The position numbers and the translations under genes are program-made. The notes beneath the pieces were generated by a model. The model was not told the origin of the DNA, did not search any database, and saw only the letters and a list, made by a program, of their open reading frames with translations. Shown piece by piece: positions 61,926 through 64,000 of a stretch of DNA of 64,000 nt (positions within the stretch are counted from its first letter, which is position 1; the number at the start of each line of letters is the position of its first letter). Origin of the DNA: Kalaharituber pfeilii (taxonomy: Eukaryota; Ascomycota; Pezizomycetes; Pezizales; Pezizaceae); assembly GCA_015179045.1 (NCBI GenBank), contig WHUZ01000007.1, positions 794,501 to 858,500 on the forward strand, written 5' to 3'.

Positions 61926-64000
61926 TCACAGTCTGGCCTTTTCCCTTCTCCCAAAGAAGTATTCCTTAATGGCCATCTTCGATCGTTTGATCACTTCCGC
62001 ATCTTCCACCGTGGGTGGAATAGCGACATCCTGATCCCAATTACCCTTGACTGCATTTTCCACCAACTCCCTCACCACTCTACGTAATGTTTTTCCTGAA
62101 CGAGTTTTTGGTATAATTCGGTGTCCAGAGGCCACCCCCCCAAACTAGCAATTGCCCCAATCTGTTGTCTCACAAGAGTATTGATTTCCGTGAATAAGAC
62201 ATCGGGAGGTGGGGGTGATGAGGCTGAATTTAGGTGTATAAGAGCAAATGGTATGTGCCCCTTGAGGGAATCAGGCATGCCTACAACGCAGCACTCTGCT
62301 ACAAGTGGATGTGATGCAATCGCCTGCTCAATCCCACCGGTACTAAAACGATGAGCAGCAACGTTGATGACATCGTCAGTGCGGGACATGATATGAACAA
62401 AGCCCTAATGAACAAGAATGCATTAGATTTGAAACGATGCAAACGTTCATAGGGTAACTACCTCATCGTCCACTAATCCAGCATCGCCAGTATCCAGCCA
62501 GACTCCATGGAATCTGTCTAGATAACCAGTAATGAACCTACGATCATCCTGCCAAAGAGTTCTAAAGCCGGTTGGAGCTAGAGGCATTCCAAGCACGATG
62601 TTGCCCATTTCACCTCTTTTTACTTCTGAATAAGATATGAGCACATAAACAAAAACTGGAAGAAGATTAAGTAGATACCTCTGCCTTCATCATCAACTGC
62701 TCTAATGTCCCACCCAGGCATAGGCTTTCCTGCGCTTCCCGGCTTGATCGGAATTCGAGCACCTTGCACGCCAAGAGCTATGCCAGTCATTGGACTTCCG
62801 CTCTCCGTACTCCACCAATTGTCAACTACTCTTGCATCGGGTGCGCAGTATTCAGTCAAAAACTTTTGATATTGTTCTACAACTGCTGCTTCACTTCTTT
62901 CACCAGCGAGAAATAAACCACGAAGAGAGCGTAGGTTACGTTTCTTGAAGAATAAGTCACCCGTGGGATCCTCACGGCGAATTGCGCGAAGGGCAGTTGG
63001 AGCAGTGAATAACACGTTCACTTGGTAATCTTGTACGATTCTCCAGAATGTATCCGCTGATGGGGTTCCGACCGGCTTTCCCTCGAAGAGGATTGTAGTT
63101 GCGCGAGCAAGAAGGGGGGCGTACACTATATATGAGTGACCAACGACCCAGCCTAGCAGGTTTTAGAATTGTAAATGCACGATAGAGAAATGTCCAATGC
63201 AACTAATCTTACCAATGTCAGAGGCAGTAAACATAACGTCTCCAGGTTTGATCCCGAATAAATATCCAATTTGCATATTAAGGCCCACAGCGTGCCCCCC
63301 AGCTTCACGCACAACGCCTTTCGGCAACCCGGTAGTACCTATCTCATGTTAGTCTTCTCAGGCAACTTCCTTGAAATGCAATTGAGGGTAACTACCACTC
63401 GTATAAATGATGTAGAGCGGATCACTGCTATCGACTGGTACACCATCTACGACAGGTGCCCATTCAGCCTCTGCACCTGTCGCTATTTGGGCGCGGACAA
63501 CTTCCTTTCCCTCTTGCTCATATCCGATGATCCCTTGTTCAGTTTTTGAAGAATTATTTTCGTCATCGTTCCAACGTTTCTCAACCTGTCTAGTTATTGA
63601 TTTCCAATCGATTTCCTGGTCCTCTAGGCTTTCAACATATTGCTCTCGTTGCCAAACCAGGATCGTAGGAATCTTTGATTTTTTTTTCAACCCAGATAGT
63701 TTAACTGCCTCTCGGACTAACGGGAGGTACGGAATGACTCTTCTCTTTCCACCTGTGCCTCCCTCAATTCCGCAAGTCGCCGTAAGGATAACTTCCGGTT
63801 CACAACTTGCGATTCGCTTGGCACATTCTGCGGGGGCAAATCCACCAAATACTACGCTATGAACGGCACCCAGATGAGCGGTTGCATACATGGCTGCTAC
63901 GGCGGGAGGGATCATAGGCACTACGCAATGGATAAATAAAGTCAGAATCCAAATTTAGCTGTGCTAAGTTCAGGACTCACTATATATGAGTACGCGGCTA
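61926..64000 (-). CDS. Short-chain acyl-CoA synthetase (ACSS3-like), 5' end outside window
   Basis: Six exons on the minus strand (63981-64000 partial, 63396-63920, 63213-63338, 62679-63152, 62462-62625, 61926-62404) cover nearly 600 residues of an adenylate-forming enzyme; the N-terminus lies beyond 64000. Motifs in order: PMIPPAVAAMYATAHLGAVH, the AMP-binding YTSGTTGLPKGVV, FTASDIGWVVGHSYIVYAPL, NWWSTESGSPMTG, WLDTGDAG and the catalytic-lysine region PKTRSGKTLRR. The WWSTESGS form points to the ACSS3/propionyl-CoA synthetase branch: acetate or propionate + CoA + ATP to acyl-CoA, AMP and PPi. Location is not visible. Oddity: the seven-base C run at 62135-62141 breaks the frame between IGAIASLGG and ASGHRIIPKTRSG; one more base restores it (final exon 479 nt, one short). 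Sequence error is more likely than a true null. Confidence 0.88.

Overview
The window looks like nuclear DNA of a filamentous ascomycete. The protein-coding genes have short introns (mostly 50-100 nt) with fungal GTATGT/GTAAGT donors and CTAAC-like branch points. The products are typical ascomycete proteins, and there are no tRNA, rRNA, CRISPR or operon features. The long, gene-poor intergenic DNA carrying many short inverted-repeat elements would suit a genome such as those of the Pezizomycetes, but that placement is inference only.

Left part (2.3-28.3 kb), gene-rich. In order: an SR-type single-RRM RNA-binding protein (minus), a Myb/SANT-domain protein (minus), a Yta7/ATAD2-type AAA ATPase with a bromodomain-like region (minus, 5 exons), the mitochondrial aspartate/glutamate carrier Agc1 (minus, 6 exons including an 11-nt microexon), a cystinosin/Ers1-type PQ-loop transporter (minus, with an 18-nt microexon), and, diverging from it, the NuA3 histone-acetyltransferase subunit Nto1 (plus, 5 exons). 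Two stretches (1.3-1.96 kb and 7.55-8.0 kb) look like broken coding sequence of unknown family.

Middle part (28.3-54.5 kb) is about 26 kb in which I find no supportable gene. It holds relics of small non-autonomous elements: MITE-like elements with TA-flanked termini of Tc1/mariner-pogo type (another copy lies at 7.1 kb), a 337-bp element with terminal inverted repeats and a TTTGCA target duplication, fold-back hairpins, and two very short poly(A)-tailed insertions with 10- and 13-bp target-site duplications. It also holds recurring 12-mers (GTACTCGAGTAC and GCAACCAGACTA), microsatellites and G-rich tracts.

Right part (54.5-64 kb) has a four-exon C2H2 zinc-finger protein (plus) preceded by a C-rich leader, about 5.4 kb of apparently empty DNA, and the 3' part of an ACSS3-like short-chain acyl-CoA synthetase (minus) that runs off the window end.

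Functionally the two largest genes, YTA7 and NTO1, both act on acetylated chromatin. AGC1, the cystinosin homologue and the acyl-CoA synthetase are metabolic or transport genes, with no evidence of a co-regulated cluster. Two conserved genes (the RRM protein and the acyl-CoA synthetase) each show one apparent single-base deletion in a C/G homopolymer, which is best explained by sequence error. I did not find a convincing new multi-gene system. The most unusual signals are the short poly(A)-tailed insertions, the repeated palindromic 12-mers and the microexons.
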